NCBI GenBank assembly: GCA_964356745.1
Contig: CAYHIW010000005.1
Span: forward strand, 1 to 28,791
Origin: CAYHIW01 sp964356745
GTDB taxonomy: Bacteria > Patescibacteriota > Microgenomatia > UBA1406 > GWC2-37-13
DNA length: 28,791 bases
Reading direction: 5' to 3'
The notes below the pieces were generated by a model. The model was not told where the DNA came from. It worked only from the letters and a program-made list of their open reading frames with translations, and did no database searches. Both the position numbers and the translations under genes were made by a program. Positions 1 through 8,445 of this stretch are shown here, one piece after another. Each line of letters starts with the position of its first letter. The first letter of the stretch is position 1.

Positions 1-1149
1 ATCAACGTCGTCTAGCGATACCATTTCATCTTTTCCTACATCGTTTTTTAGAACTGCTCCATCACTCAAACCTACTACAAGATAATTCTTATTGTCAGAC
101 AGTTTCATTATGTCTCCACGAACAAGATCCCCTCCAATTCCATCAAGAGTCTCTCCTTTTTTAAGGTCACCTTTTGCAATGGCTACAGTCATCGTAGATT
201 GAGCATCTCCATTATTTATAGTGGGTTCTTTAAATAAAACTACATTGAGAATTGTTATAAGTACTTCAAGATGGCATAAATGATATGGTTCAAATAAAAC
301 ATATCGAGGACCTTCACCCATGTTGAGATAACGAAGATATTTTTTTTGGTTTGGATCGGGGTGTTCAACAATAACAAAAACGCCAGGAAATAATTTGAGT
401 CCTATCGCATAATCGACAATTCCTTGTTTTGAAACAGAGCCATTTTCAAAATAATTAAGTACAGATCGAATATCATCACACTCTGGTCCCTTCATACCTG
501 TTTGAGTTATAGTCATTCCAAAATAGTTTGATACAAGATTCATCTCAATTGCTTGTTTGGTACCGTCAGTAAACGAAGTGGTTTGCCGAACCGCAAGTCC
601 CTTGTCGTCTGCCCAAGGTTTCATTTCTTTTTGTGTTGCATAATGATTCATGTAGCGTTTCATATTCCCGGCAACCAAAACCTTAAATCCCATTATTTTC
701 GCATAATTGATGAGTCTTGCAATACTTCCCGGTTGATCACCTAAGACATCAGTAAAGATAAGATTTTTGCTATCAGCAATTTGTTTAAGCTTAGTACCTG
801 TAGTTACTTGAAGTTCGGGGTTCATCGTTACGACATGTTTGCCAGATTCAAGAGCCTTAAGACACGTCTCTGTTCCATAAGCTGTAGTACCGGTCATTTC
901 AAGGAAAACATCTGCGCTTGTCATTGAAATTTGTTCTAGATCATCAGTGACTTGAATGTTTGTTATTCCTGCTTTTTCAAGTTCCTTTTTTGTTTCGATA
1001 GGTCTTCGAGAGATAAGAAGTTTAACGTTTACATTTTTAAATTGACGCAAATTAGAAAGAAATCCAAACCCCATAAATCCAAGACCACTCACGATAAGAT
1101 CGATTGGTTTCTCTCTCTTTTCTAATTGTTTAAGAATAATATCGTACAT
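1..1149 (-). CDS. NAD(P)-dependent oxidoreductase with C-terminal SAF domain (homoserine-dehydrogenase-like), partial
   Basis: The minus-strand frame runs open from an ATG at 1149 to the window edge, giving 383 residues with the C-terminus missing. Residues 17-35 form a Rossmann strand and glycine turn (SGLGFMGFGF), followed by a conserved-looking segment near 85-115 (EMTGTTAYG, SGKHVVTMN) typical of dehydrogenases that bind a nucleotide and act on small acids or aldehydes. Residues about 317-383 (AKGDLKKGETLDGIGG and following) resemble a SAF domain. This arrangement matches the predicted homoserine dehydrogenase/SAF family (COG4091 type). The substrate is unknown. It is the last visible gene of a glycosyltransferase operon, one base after the stop of the preceding GT2 gene, so making an activated or modified sugar acid for a surface glycan is a reasonable inference. 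True homoserine dehydrogenase activity is less likely here because no threonine pathway genes are nearby. Confidence 0.75.
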   Translation of the reverse strand, partial: MYDIILKQLEKREKPIDLIVSGLGFMGFGFLSNLRQFKNVNVKLLISRRPIETKKELEKAGITNIQVTDDLEQISMTSADVFLEMTGTTAYGTETCLKALESGKHVVTMNPELQVTTGTKLKQIADSKNLIFTDVLGDQPGSIARLINYAKIMGFKVLVAGNMKRYMNHYATQKEMKPWADDKGLAVRQTTSFTDGTKQAIEMNLVSNYFGMTITQTGMKGPECDDIRSVLNYFENGSVSKQGIVDYAIGLKLFPGVFVIVEHPDPNQKKYLRYLNMGEGPRYVLFEPYHLCHLEVLITILNVVLFKEPTINNGDAQSTMTVAIAKGDLKKGETLDGIGGDLVRGDIMKLSDNKNYLVVGLSDGAVLKNDVGKDEMVSLDDVD

Positions 1150-1150
1150 T

Positions 1151-2056
1151 TTATTTTTTTGTATCCTCTGCAGTATTCCAGAAACCTGTATTAATTAATT
1201 TTCCAATGTTTGATTTTATGACTCGTGTTTGTATAAAAATTATTAAATATAACAATGTATATAAAGGATTATTCAGTAATTCATATAAAAATATTGATAG
1301 AGCTACTTTTTTAGGATATATATACTCCTGATTAATATTAGAAAAATATGGAGTTAACTCAAGTTTTGAACCTTGAAAACGATAGCTTTGTTTTAAATGA
1401 TCTTTTAAGTTACTAACGAGTTTATTGTATGCGATCGCTGAGTTTACAAATACAAATTTACCATTTTTTCTCTTATTCTCAAAATAAAGATATGCGTCAG
1501 AATTTACAACGTTTCTTGGAAAATTAAATTTTTTTATAAATGTTGTTTTGAATGCCAACGATCGCCCAGATGAAAGCAAATAATTATCAGCATTATTCCA
1601 ATTTTCCGCTATATTATAATTAATATTTACTCCAGTATTTAATATTTTTTGAAAAAAATTCAGTGGCAACGCAGATTTGATCAAAGGCGCTACCATAGTG
1701 ACTCTTTTATTTTTTTTAAATGTGCTCAAAATTTCTGATAACATATTTTCATCAACTCTTACGTCGTCTTGAACGATTGCAAAATAAGCAGTATTGCACT
1801 TATTAACTAATTGTTTTATGCGTCCAAATTGACCCAAACGCGACTTATTTTCGAGAACTTGAACATTTAACTCTGTTAATCTATCTCTAATAGATTTATC
1901 CAATTTTTTACCATCTACAGTCACTATAATTTTAAATTTTTTAATCCCCTTAGATTTACAAAGATGTGTAACTGTATCAATTAAAGAGACGCCTCCATAA
2001 TATGTAGGAATTCCAACTGTAATTTCTTGTTTTTCTTGAATATTAATATTTCTCAT
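1151..2056 (-). CDS. GT2 family glycosyltransferase (tandem paralogue 3)
   Basis: A 301-residue GT-A fold glycosyltransferase of family 2. The N-terminal strand reads ITVGIPTYYGG (residues 12-22), the nucleotide-binding Asp is probably D48 (VTVDGK), and the DxD position is replaced by QDDVR at 96-100, with D97 and D98 available for metal. A second acidic site, NSDAYLYFE, lies in the middle. The C-terminus has a hydrophobic stretch starting at the motif NPLYT (263-267) shared with the two upstream GT2 genes, suggesting a membrane-seated tail. It overlaps the previous gene by 4 nt (ATGA), so the genes are probably translationally coupled. It is the most divergent of the three paralogues: the usual YNEE of the first motif has become YYGG. 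The donor and acceptor sugars cannot be read from sequence. Confidence 0.85.
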   Translation of the reverse strand: MRNINIQEKQEITVGIPTYYGGVSLIDTVTHLCKSKGIKKFKIIVTVDGKKLDKSIRDRLTELNVQVLENKSRLGQFGRIKQLVNKCNTAYFAIVQDDVRVDENMLSEILSTFKKNKRVTMVAPLIKSALPLNFFQKILNTGVNINYNIAENWNNADNYLLSSGRSLAFKTTFIKKFNFPRNVVNSDAYLYFENKRKNGKFVFVNSAIAYNKLVSNLKDHLKQSYRFQGSKLELTPYFSNINQEYIYPKKVALSIFLYELLNNPLYTLLYLIIFIQTRVIKSNIGKLINTGFWNTAEDTKK

Positions 2057-2973
2057 AAGTTAATCGCCTTTTTTGATGAATGTACTCTATTCCACTTTCC
2101 TACTAAATGTTGTGGATCTTTTTTAAGATTCAGCTCAAAAACTGTTAAAAACAGAAGACCAAGTAGGGTATAAAGCGGGTTTTTAATGAAGGCTTGTAAA
2201 ATACCTTTACATTTAAACAGAAGTGGAATTTTAAAATATCTTGCGTTTTCACTATTTGTTTGAGAGACCACGATTTTTCCCGTAAGTATAGCTCTATTTG
2301 CTTGATCATAAAAATCTCTAACATTGTCAGGGAGATTTATTAAAACCTTCGAGTCTTTGCTGAAGAACGGCTTTTTGCCTAATTTTATAATTGAAAAATA
2401 TAGAAAGGGACCATCTCCTGGAGTCCCAGGAAAATGAATTTGTTTTGCCAGTTTTCCATCTATTGCTTCAGCCATTCCCTGAAAATTATGAGGAGTGAGC
2501 CCGTTATTAAAGTCTTTCCGTATTTGATACCATAAATTAAATACCGCTACAGAAATTGATTCAATAAATGTTTTTGGTGAAACGGCTTGGTTATTTGCTC
2601 CAACCACTCCAATGCTTTTATTTCTAAACGGTTTTATCATATTAGAAATTGTCGAATTATTTTCGAGAATAAGGTCGGCGTCAAGAGTTATAATTACGGC
2701 ACTTTGATTCAACTTATACAATTGATTTAACCGAAATGATTTTCCACGGTTTTCATTATCTACAATTAGCTTGATTAAACGACTTGAATTCATGACCTGT
2801 TTTACTTTTTGTTCTGTGTTATCCGTACATCCATCTAGAATGACAATAATTTTTTCAATACGATACCCCTCCTCTGCTTGCTTGAGGATCGATCGTAATA
2901 GATTTTGTATATTCTGCTCTTCGTTATATGCTGGAATTCCAACGGTAATGGTAGGGAGTGTTTTATTTTTCAT
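2053..2973 (-). CDS. GT2 family glycosyltransferase (tandem paralogue 2)
   Basis: A 306-residue family 2 glycosyltransferase. Visible motifs are ITVGIPAYNEEQNI (residues 9-22), ILDGCTDNT (45-53, the nucleotide-binding Asp region), and the metal-binding DxD as LDADLI (D98 and D100). GTPGDGP in the middle probably contributes to the acceptor or catalytic site. The C-terminal region from NPLYT (265-269) is hydrophobic and ends in a GKW...SSKK tail, matching the paralogue before it. The ATG at 2973 lies 11 nt inside the upstream gene and the stop overlaps the next gene by 4 nt, so this is an internal gene of the operon. It most likely adds a sugar in assembly of a cell-surface glycan on the cytoplasmic face of the membrane. 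Confidence 0.88.
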   Translation of the reverse strand: MKNKTLPTITVGIPAYNEEQNIQNLLRSILKQAEEGYRIEKIIVILDGCTDNTEQKVKQVMNSSRLIKLIVDNENRGKSFRLNQLYKLNQSAVIITLDADLILENNSTISNMIKPFRNKSIGVVGANNQAVSPKTFIESISVAVFNLWYQIRKDFNNGLTPHNFQGMAEAIDGKLAKQIHFPGTPGDGPFLYFSIIKLGKKPFFSKDSKVLINLPDNVRDFYDQANRAILTGKIVVSQTNSENARYFKIPLLFKCKGILQAFIKNPLYTLLGLLFLTVFELNLKKDPQHLVGKWNRVHSSKKAINL

Positions 2974-3883
2974 ACTGGTCTATTAATAACTTAGTTGAAT
3001 ACGATATTTCCCACTTTGAAGTGTAATCCTGAAGTGAAAATTTGTATATGACTGATGCTAAATAAAGTAAGGTGTACATACTTGTATAAACTGGATTTTT
3101 AATTAATTGGCTGAAAAGAGCGATGAAGTACAAATATGAAAGCGAACTCTCCTTTTTAAGTAAATTTGCGGGAAAATAATTTTTTAATAACTTTACTCCA
3201 TTTTTAAATTTGGTGGTTTTCAGAATATAATCTTTCATAGTTTGAGGGGGCATAAAATAGATAAGCGCATTTTTGGAGAAGAGAATTTTTTTGCGCAATC
3301 TCAGCGAACTCAGATAAAAAAAAGAGTCTTCAGGAATATTTGGAGTCCAACGAAACTCCTCTGCAAACTGTCGAGTAAGTGCTTTACCGGAATGACAGGT
3401 AAAGATGTTTTTGCCATTTTTATGTCTTAAAAAAGACAGTGATTTGCATTTTTCGACAAACGTCAGTGTCTTGCCTATAAAACTACGACTTTCAAGCGGT
3501 ATTGAATGTGCGTATGAAGCGTCTGCTCTTTTAAAGAGTATGGGGAAAATCAATTGAAAAAGCCCATCTTTTGACTTAAGTAGCGAATCTGCCTCCAACA
3601 ATACGACAATGTCTCCTCGTGCTTTATTTAGTATTATATTTTGGCAAACATTCTGCCCCTTCCGAGTTTGATTCCTAATTAGTCTTATGTGAAGAGATGA
3701 TTTTTTTGCAAACTTTTCGATAAGAGCGCCTGTATTGTCAGTGCTCGCGTCCGAAACAATGATAATTTCGGTAATAATAAAGTTTTTTTCCTCCTGTGAC
3801 TCAATGTTTGATAGTAAATATTGTATGTTACTTTCTTCATTGTAAGCGGGAACTCCAACAGAAACAGTGAGTGTTGGTTTCAT
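2963..3883 (-). CDS. GT2 family glycosyltransferase (tandem paralogue 1)
   Basis: A 306-residue family 2 glycosyltransferase. It carries VGVPAYNEESNI (residues 9-20), VSDASTDNT (43-51), and a DxD variant EADS (97-100) in which the first Asp is Glu. PEDSFF near residue 190 is the likely second acidic motif. A membrane-seated tail begins at NPVYT (263-267) and ends with SKWE...STK, in the same place as in the following GT2 gene. The start overlaps the GT4 gene by 4 nt (ATGA). Together the three neighbouring GT2 genes look like a tandem duplication that has diverged, one enzyme perhaps adding each successive residue of a repeating unit. The specificity cannot be assigned. Confidence 0.87.
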   Translation of the reverse strand: MKPTLTVSVGVPAYNEESNIQYLLSNIESQEEKNFIITEIIIVSDASTDNTGALIEKFAKKSSLHIRLIRNQTRKGQNVCQNIILNKARGDIVVLLEADSLLKSKDGLFQLIFPILFKRADASYAHSIPLESRSFIGKTLTFVEKCKSLSFLRHKNGKNIFTCHSGKALTRQFAEEFRWTPNIPEDSFFYLSSLRLRKKILFSKNALIYFMPPQTMKDYILKTTKFKNGVKLLKNYFPANLLKKESSLSYLYFIALFSQLIKNPVYTSMYTLLYLASVIYKFSLQDYTSKWEISYSTKLLIDQYEK

Positions 3884-5052
3884 AAGCCGTTAATAATTGC
3901 TAAACTTTTGTCTGCACTTTTTTGCCAGTCAAATTGCTGTGCCCACTCGGTAGCTTCTTTCGACATCTGTTTTCGAAGCGTATCGTCAGTAATCAATTTC
4001 AAAATGTGAGAAGAAAATTCTTTTACACTTCCGTAAGTAATTAAAAACCCATTATGCGGGTTGTTGACTGAATCTCGAAGTCCCGGTACGTCAGATGCAA
4101 CTACAGGAGTACCACATGCATTTGCTTCAATCGTTGTAATGCCCCACCCCTCCATAAACGAAGGATTCATAAAGACCCAAGCTCTTTGATAAAGGTCAAT
4201 TTTTTCTTTATCAGAAACTCTTCCCAAGAAAGATACTCTATTTGAAACTTTTAGTCGTGTTGCTAGTTTTAACAATTCATCCTTTTCTTCACCATCTCCT
4301 GCAATAATAAATTGAGCATTTGGAATTCGACCAAGAACCTCTTTTGCTGTCCGCAAAAAAATATTGAGACTCTTGTAGTACTTAAGTCTTCCTAAATAAA
4401 GAATTAGAGGATTTGACGCTTTTGTTGCAGGACTAAACTTTGTAATATCAACCCCGGGGTAAACAATGTCGATACCTGCTTGACCAAGTCCTAATTCTGC
4501 AATTTCCTTTTTTGAAGATTCAGAGATCGTTATGAATTTGACTTTTCTATAGATAATCGGCATTATGTGTCTTTCAAAAAATGAAGCAATAAAAGCAATG
4601 GGTTTTACCAAAGATTTATAGAAGACTTCTTGGTGACTATGAAACATAAGACAGAAGATTTTTTTACGCGCATAAAGAGGAGTAAAAAATGGAAGTCCAT
4701 TTTCTGAGTCAATAATAATGTCGTACCTATTTCTCAGTTTTAATACGTAGTACAAAAACGCCCAAAAGTATACTGTGTAGAAACCACCACGTCTAATGAT
4801 TTGCACTCCTTCAATCACCTCATATCTACGACAGTTTCCGTCATTTCCACAAAAGAGAGTGACTGTGTTCCCGTCTTTTACCCAGCGTTTGGCTAGTTCG
4901 TGAATGTAGACTTCTGCGCCACCAGTGAAGATGTGCCTTGTATCTCTCCAATTAAAAATAAGAATCCTCTTCTTACTTCGTATAAATTTGGCCTTCCGGA
5001 TGGGCAAAAACAACTCAAGAAAGTCAGCGATATTTGATTTAAATTTGTTCAT
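3880..5052 (-). CDS. GT4 family (GT-B) glycosyltransferase
   Basis: A 390-residue retaining glycosyltransferase of family 4 with two Rossmann-like halves. The N-terminal half has the glycine-rich acceptor loop FTGGAEVY (42-49). The C-terminal half opens with ILYLGRLKYYKSLN (217-230) and carries the EX7E nucleotide-sugar site as E301 and E309 within EGWGITTIE, followed by ACGTPVVASDVPGLRD. The length is normal for the family. It is the first gene of the GT operon. A TATACT box at 5069-5074 lies 16 nt before the ATG, and no Shine-Dalgarno sequence is present. The role is probably addition of mannose, glucose or a related hexose to a lipid-linked surface glycan; the exact sugar is unknown. Confidence 0.9.
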   Translation of the reverse strand: MNKFKSNIADFLELFLPIRKAKFIRSKKRILIFNWRDTRHIFTGGAEVYIHELAKRWVKDGNTVTLFCGNDGNCRRYEVIEGVQIIRRGGFYTVYFWAFLYYVLKLRNRYDIIIDSENGLPFFTPLYARKKIFCLMFHSHQEVFYKSLVKPIAFIASFFERHIMPIIYRKVKFITISESSKKEIAELGLGQAGIDIVYPGVDITKFSPATKASNPLILYLGRLKYYKSLNIFLRTAKEVLGRIPNAQFIIAGDGEEKDELLKLATRLKVSNRVSFLGRVSDKEKIDLYQRAWVFMNPSFMEGWGITTIEANACGTPVVASDVPGLRDSVNNPHNGFLITYGSVKEFSSHILKLITDDTLRKQMSKEATEWAQQFDWQKSADKSLAIINGL

Positions 5053-5068
5053 TTGAGTACAGGATCAA

Positions 5069-5074
5069 AGTATA
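5069..5074 (-). promoter_or_regulatory. Probable -10 element for the GT4 operon
   Basis: TATACT on the minus strand, 16 nt before the GT4 ATG at 5052, in the 41-nt gap after the dual-GT2 gene. No good -35 was identified. The predicted leader is about 10 nt with no Shine-Dalgarno match. Confidence 0.45.
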
Positions 5075-5093
5075 TCAGAAATGGCCTATAGAA

Positions 5094-7316
5094 TCAACGT
5101 CCAAGAAGTTTCTTATCGACAAGATCACGACCAATGTGAAAGGCTGATTGCTGGGTTGCTTTATCGCTCTTTAAGTGTAGACCATGTACGGTCTTATGCC
5201 AGTAGTGTGGTTGGCGAATAAGGCTGACTACCGCTAGCCAACCAGCATAACTCATAGTAAGCCAGTAAAACGGTACGAAATACGCATATTTAATAAGGTC
5301 GTAGTGATTTCTTTTCGCACATCCAATCATGTAATAATACAGATATAAGAAGTTACCAAACACAAGACAGAAAACACCCATATAAAAGACAGGTGTGGGG
5401 AAAAATGACTCGATAAGTTTGCCTGCGACCGGTCTGAAGGCAAAGTATGTAATAGTAGTTGCCCACATCAACGGATTGATGAGTGTTGATAAGATTTTAG
5501 TGCCGATGACAAGCTGGAACGTATAGCGTTGATGTTTACGCGTGCTTGTTTCAAACTGCGAAAGATTACGAGTGTGAACGAAATAGGTTTGCAGATAGCC
5601 CTTAATCCAGCGCGTTCTCTGATGAATCCAGTTCAAAAAATGACTATTCGCTTCCTCGAGGGTAATTGAGTCGAGAATTGCGGTACGATACCCTTTTTTA
5701 GAAAGTCTAATGCCCAAGTCAGCATCCTCTGTTACGTTAAATGCGTCCCAGGCATGCAAATTTCTCAGATCCTTAACTCTGAAATGATTCGAAGTTCCAC
5801 CGAGAGGGATTGGCGTCTCAATTGACTGCATACCGGTAAGGACAAGATCAAACCAAAGGGAGTACTCTGCCGTAAAAATGCGAGTTAGTATATTATGTCG
5901 AGGATTATAAAAGTTAAGCTTTGCTTGAAGGCATACGACTTTTTTATCGACCATTTCGAATGCAAGAATAGCTTTTTTAAGTTGTTTTGGTTCTGGAACA
6001 TCTTCGGCATCATAAATAACAACAAACTCACCATCAGCACGCTTCAAACCATAATTACACGCCTTGGGTTTTGTCTTTGGAAGCGAATCCGGAACAATTA
6101 CTATTTCAAAATATTTTGGAAGTTTGTGGGCATATTCCTGAATATGCTCAATGGTATCGCGATCATCCTCTTCGAGCAAAAGGAGTACCTGAAGTTTGTC
6201 TTTTGGGTAATCTACCTTCGTCATTGCTGTTACAAACTGTGGTAATACCTGCCATTCCTTATAAAGTGGGCATAAAATAGTGTATTTTGGCCACATTTTT
6301 TTTGTGGTCATACGAAGCTGTTCTTCGGTAATTTGGATTTCCGGCTGAATACGGTATCCCTTTTGAATAAGGTAAAAATCAAAGAATAATCCAATAAAGT
6401 AAATGACGGTGAGAATTGCAACAAAGACAATAATTGCAAGATGCCAGTCAATAAACAAGACAATGATAAATGCAAGAAGAGCAAAAGAAATGATATATTT
6501 CTGATTTACGTTGAGTTGATGAAATGCTGATTCGTGATGACTTAATGTTGAGTGATGTACAAAATCCGCTCCTTTAAAGGTAAATCCTTGACCGTGTTTT
6601 TCTACCTGGTTTTGGTGGAACGGAATAATAAAATGTCTTCGAAAATAGAGTTTTAGCGCCGAAAAGCCAATTTGAAAAGAAGCAGAAAGAACATTAATTT
6701 TTGACTTACTATCTTTGCGACCTTCAAACGTTATCTCGACTGAAACAATATGATAACCTGCATCTTTTGCACGCAGGAGAAATTCCAGATCAAACGCCCA
6801 TGCATCGGGTTTAATGTCCAGTCGCTCGATAATCTCCTTCTTAAATATTTTTAAGCCCGATTGTGCGTCAACATCCATGTTGTGAAGTAGTTTTACAAAA
6901 ACAACACGAAATATTCCGCCAACAAAACGTCTCATAAGAGAGCGTTTTTGATGCTTACGATACGCAACGACAATGTCGATGTTGCTTGATAATTTATCAT
7001 ACATGTAGGGGATGTACTCTGGAGGATATTGAAGATCTGCATCAATCATCCCGACATGATCAAAACGAGCACGTTTAAATCCTTCGAGAAGTGATTGGGC
7101 CTTTCCTTTTTGCCCTTCTTTGGTATGAATTGAAATGGGAAGCTCTTTGTTTAATGGTTTGAGAAGTTCGAGCGTTCTGTCGGTGGAATTGTCGTCAATA
7201 ACAATAATTTCGTACGTGATACCTGCTTCTTTGCAAGCATCATTAATACGTTTAATGAGTTCTACAATAGTGTTTTCTTCGTTCCAAACAGGGACGATAA
7301 TGCTAAGATTTTTCAT
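5094..7316 (-). CDS. Two-domain GT2 membrane protein: DPM1-like GT2 fused to a cellulose-synthase-like GT2
   Basis: A 740-residue protein with two separate GT2 domains. Domain 1 (residues 1-230) resembles dolichyl/polyprenyl-phosphate mannosyltransferases: SIIVPVWNEENTI (5-17), VIDDNSTDRT (39-48), and DxD at IDADLQYPP (D92, D94). A hydrophilic linker and a pair of membrane helices (about 274-315) follow. Domain 2 (345-580) is of the processive cellulose/hyaluronan-synthase-like type: YDAED (435-439), TEDADLG (529-535) and the Q-x-x-R-W motif as QRTRW (566-570). Three or four more membrane helices follow (about 605-700). Known families suggest domain 1 could make a polyprenyl-phosphate sugar and domain 2 could transfer or polymerise sugars across the membrane; that the two cooperate is inference. 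The gene follows a sortase and its substrate by 18 nt, with its own TATAAT box. Confidence 0.88.
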   Translation of the reverse strand: MKNLSIIVPVWNEENTIVELIKRINDACKEAGITYEIIVIDDNSTDRTLELLKPLNKELPISIHTKEGQKGKAQSLLEGFKRARFDHVGMIDADLQYPPEYIPYMYDKLSSNIDIVVAYRKHQKRSLMRRFVGGIFRVVFVKLLHNMDVDAQSGLKIFKKEIIERLDIKPDAWAFDLEFLLRAKDAGYHIVSVEITFEGRKDSKSKINVLSASFQIGFSALKLYFRRHFIIPFHQNQVEKHGQGFTFKGADFVHHSTLSHHESAFHQLNVNQKYIISFALLAFIIVLFIDWHLAIIVFVAILTVIYFIGLFFDFYLIQKGYRIQPEIQITEEQLRMTTKKMWPKYTILCPLYKEWQVLPQFVTAMTKVDYPKDKLQVLLLLEEDDRDTIEHIQEYAHKLPKYFEIVIVPDSLPKTKPKACNYGLKRADGEFVVIYDAEDVPEPKQLKKAILAFEMVDKKVVCLQAKLNFYNPRHNILTRIFTAEYSLWFDLVLTGMQSIETPIPLGGTSNHFRVKDLRNLHAWDAFNVTEDADLGIRLSKKGYRTAILDSITLEEANSHFLNWIHQRTRWIKGYLQTYFVHTRNLSQFETSTRKHQRYTFQLVIGTKILSTLINPLMWATTITYFAFRPVAGKLIESFFPTPVFYMGVFCLVFGNFLYLYYYMIGCAKRNHYDLIKYAYFVPFYWLTMSYAGWLAVVSLIRQPHYWHKTVHGLHLKSDKATQQSAFHIGRDLVDKKLLGR

Positions 7317-7333
7317 CGAAAGGGAGTTTAGAA

Positions 7334-7339
7334 ATTATA
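7334..7339 (-). promoter_or_regulatory. Probable -10 element for the dual-GT2 gene
   Basis: A perfect TATAAT on the minus strand that overlaps the last codons and stop of the sortase gene, 17 nt before the ATG at 7316. The leader would be about 10 nt and pyrimidine-rich (CTCCC), with no Shine-Dalgarno match. Confidence 0.5.
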
Positions 7340-7889
7340 TCACATCTTCGAGAGTGCCCGTCACAACAAATCGTTTGAGATCCATAAACCCCGTGCAGGT
7401 ATAGAGAGTAATCCTGCGGCTTGATGAGGTTGACTTAAGTACGGAGGTATTTTTTGGTGTGACGACCGAAACACCATCAATGCGAAACATATTCTTTTCC
7501 CCGTTGTTAAACTCGACTTCAATTCGGTATCCAGGTTTTGCCGAAACAAGCGGCCCAAGAAGCTGAGACCAGTTATGACCATATAATATACTATTACCTT
7601 TTTCACCAGGTGCGGGGCTTTGAGTAAGATAAGAAACTCCCTTTGTTGAGACTTCCCATTTCCCGTCTTTTACGTCAGAGAGGATTATAGGAAGTTCGAT
7701 TCCTAAGTCGGGAATTCTTACGACCCGTGGTATTTTTTGTATATTTTTACATGAGCGCGAATCTGTTCCAGGATTATTTTGAAAAGCCAGTCTATTTGGA
7801 TTATAACGCTGAATAATAAGAAGAAGTGAAAAGAAGAGGAATAAAATACCCATGAGATAGAATACGTTTGAGATCAAGTCTTTTTTCAT
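7335..7889 (-). CDS. Sortase (transpeptidase), probably class E-like
   Basis: A 184-residue sortase. An N-terminal membrane anchor spans about residues 9-26, with the catalytic domain outside the membrane. The triad is clear: His105 in ILYGHNW, Cys165 in TLYTCTGF, and Arg173 in DLKRFVV. The IPDLGIELPI segment (59-68) and the APGEKGNSILYGH region are typical. The TLYTC form of the active site is shared with class D and E sortases. The start codon overlaps the stop of the preceding gene by 4 nt (ATGA). That gene encodes a secreted protein ending in LASTG, a hydrophobic helix and lysines, which fits the LAXTG preference reported for class E enzymes. The enzyme therefore probably has a dedicated substrate. 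What the substrate is attached to is unknown. Confidence 0.92.
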   Translation of the reverse strand: MKKDLISNVFYLMGILFLFFSLLLIIQRYNPNRLAFQNNPGTDSRSCKNIQKIPRVVRIPDLGIELPIILSDVKDGKWEVSTKGVSYLTQSPAPGEKGNSILYGHNWSQLLGPLVSAKPGYRIEVEFNNGEKNMFRIDGVSVVTPKNTSVLKSTSSSRRITLYTCTGFMDLKRFVVTGTLEDVI

Positions 7890-8419
7890 ACCTTTTTGAG
7901 AAATGTTGCGGCAGCAAGAAGTGAGATTCCGAACATTCCCAAAACAAGAATTGACTGTATATTTCCCGTTGAAGCAAGACCGAGAACATTGGTATCTGAT
8001 TTAAGTTCTCCACCACCAACTGCTCTAAAGCAAAGAAAGGAAGTGTTTTGAGCAAGGTAAGGAACGTTACTTAGTCCCCATGCTGCTCCATCATTAATAT
8101 AGATCCAACCGTTTCCTTTCAACTGTTCAATCTCAAGTGCTGAAAAGTTTGAAGCTTTTACCCAGTTGGTTTGAATCCCTTGATTATTTTGAGGACAGAA
8201 GCACTGAAGTGTTTTGTCTCCGTTCAGTTGATATACTTTATCGCTTCCGTAAAGCTCGTTTGGTTTACCGGGAATGCCATGATAACCAGATGTGTAGTAT
8301 GCCTGAAGGGATCCTTGAGGATTAATACAGCTGGGGAATGTGGGAGTAGTAACCGCGTGAACGGGATAGGTGAAGATAAGAGTTGCAAAGAGAGCTAAAA
8401 CGGTAAAAAATTGGTTCAT
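7886..8419 (-). CDS. Secreted protein with LAXTG-type sorting signal (sortase substrate)
   Basis: A 177-residue protein. Residues 1-22 form a signal peptide with likely cleavage after PVHA. Residues 148-152 read LASTG, followed by a hydrophobic helix (about 154-174) and a KKV tail: a complete cell-wall sorting signal. The mature part (about 125 residues) has four cysteines (C31, C73, C75, C130) that could form two disulfides, and many Gly, Asn, Trp and Tyr residues. The region around QCFCPQNNQGIQTNW is the most distinctive. I do not recognise a named domain. The gene overlaps the sortase start by 4 nt, so enzyme and substrate are probably made together. The likely role is a small surface-displayed protein; whether it is structural, adhesive or a pilin-like subunit cannot be judged. 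Confidence 0.82.
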   Translation of the reverse strand: MNQFFTVLALFATLIFTYPVHAVTTPTFPSCINPQGSLQAYYTSGYHGIPGKPNELYGSDKVYQLNGDKTLQCFCPQNNQGIQTNWVKASNFSALEIEQLKGNGWIYINDGAAWGLSNVPYLAQNTSFLCFRAVGGGELKSDTNVLGLASTGNIQSILVLGMFGISLLAAATFLKKV

Positions 8420-8445
8420 ATAGCCTATAACAAATAAGCTATCGG

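Noticed and set aside
5895..6245. Plus-strand open frame of 116 codons opposite the dual-GT2 gene
   Set aside because: Antisense to conserved GT2 motifs; composition (Phe, Lys, Ile runs) is that of a shadow frame.
7687..7712. tRNA-like GTTCGATTCC (T-arm consensus) in the sortase gene
   Set aside because: No acceptor stem, anticodon arm or CCA region surrounds it, and the sortase frame runs through it with conserved residues.
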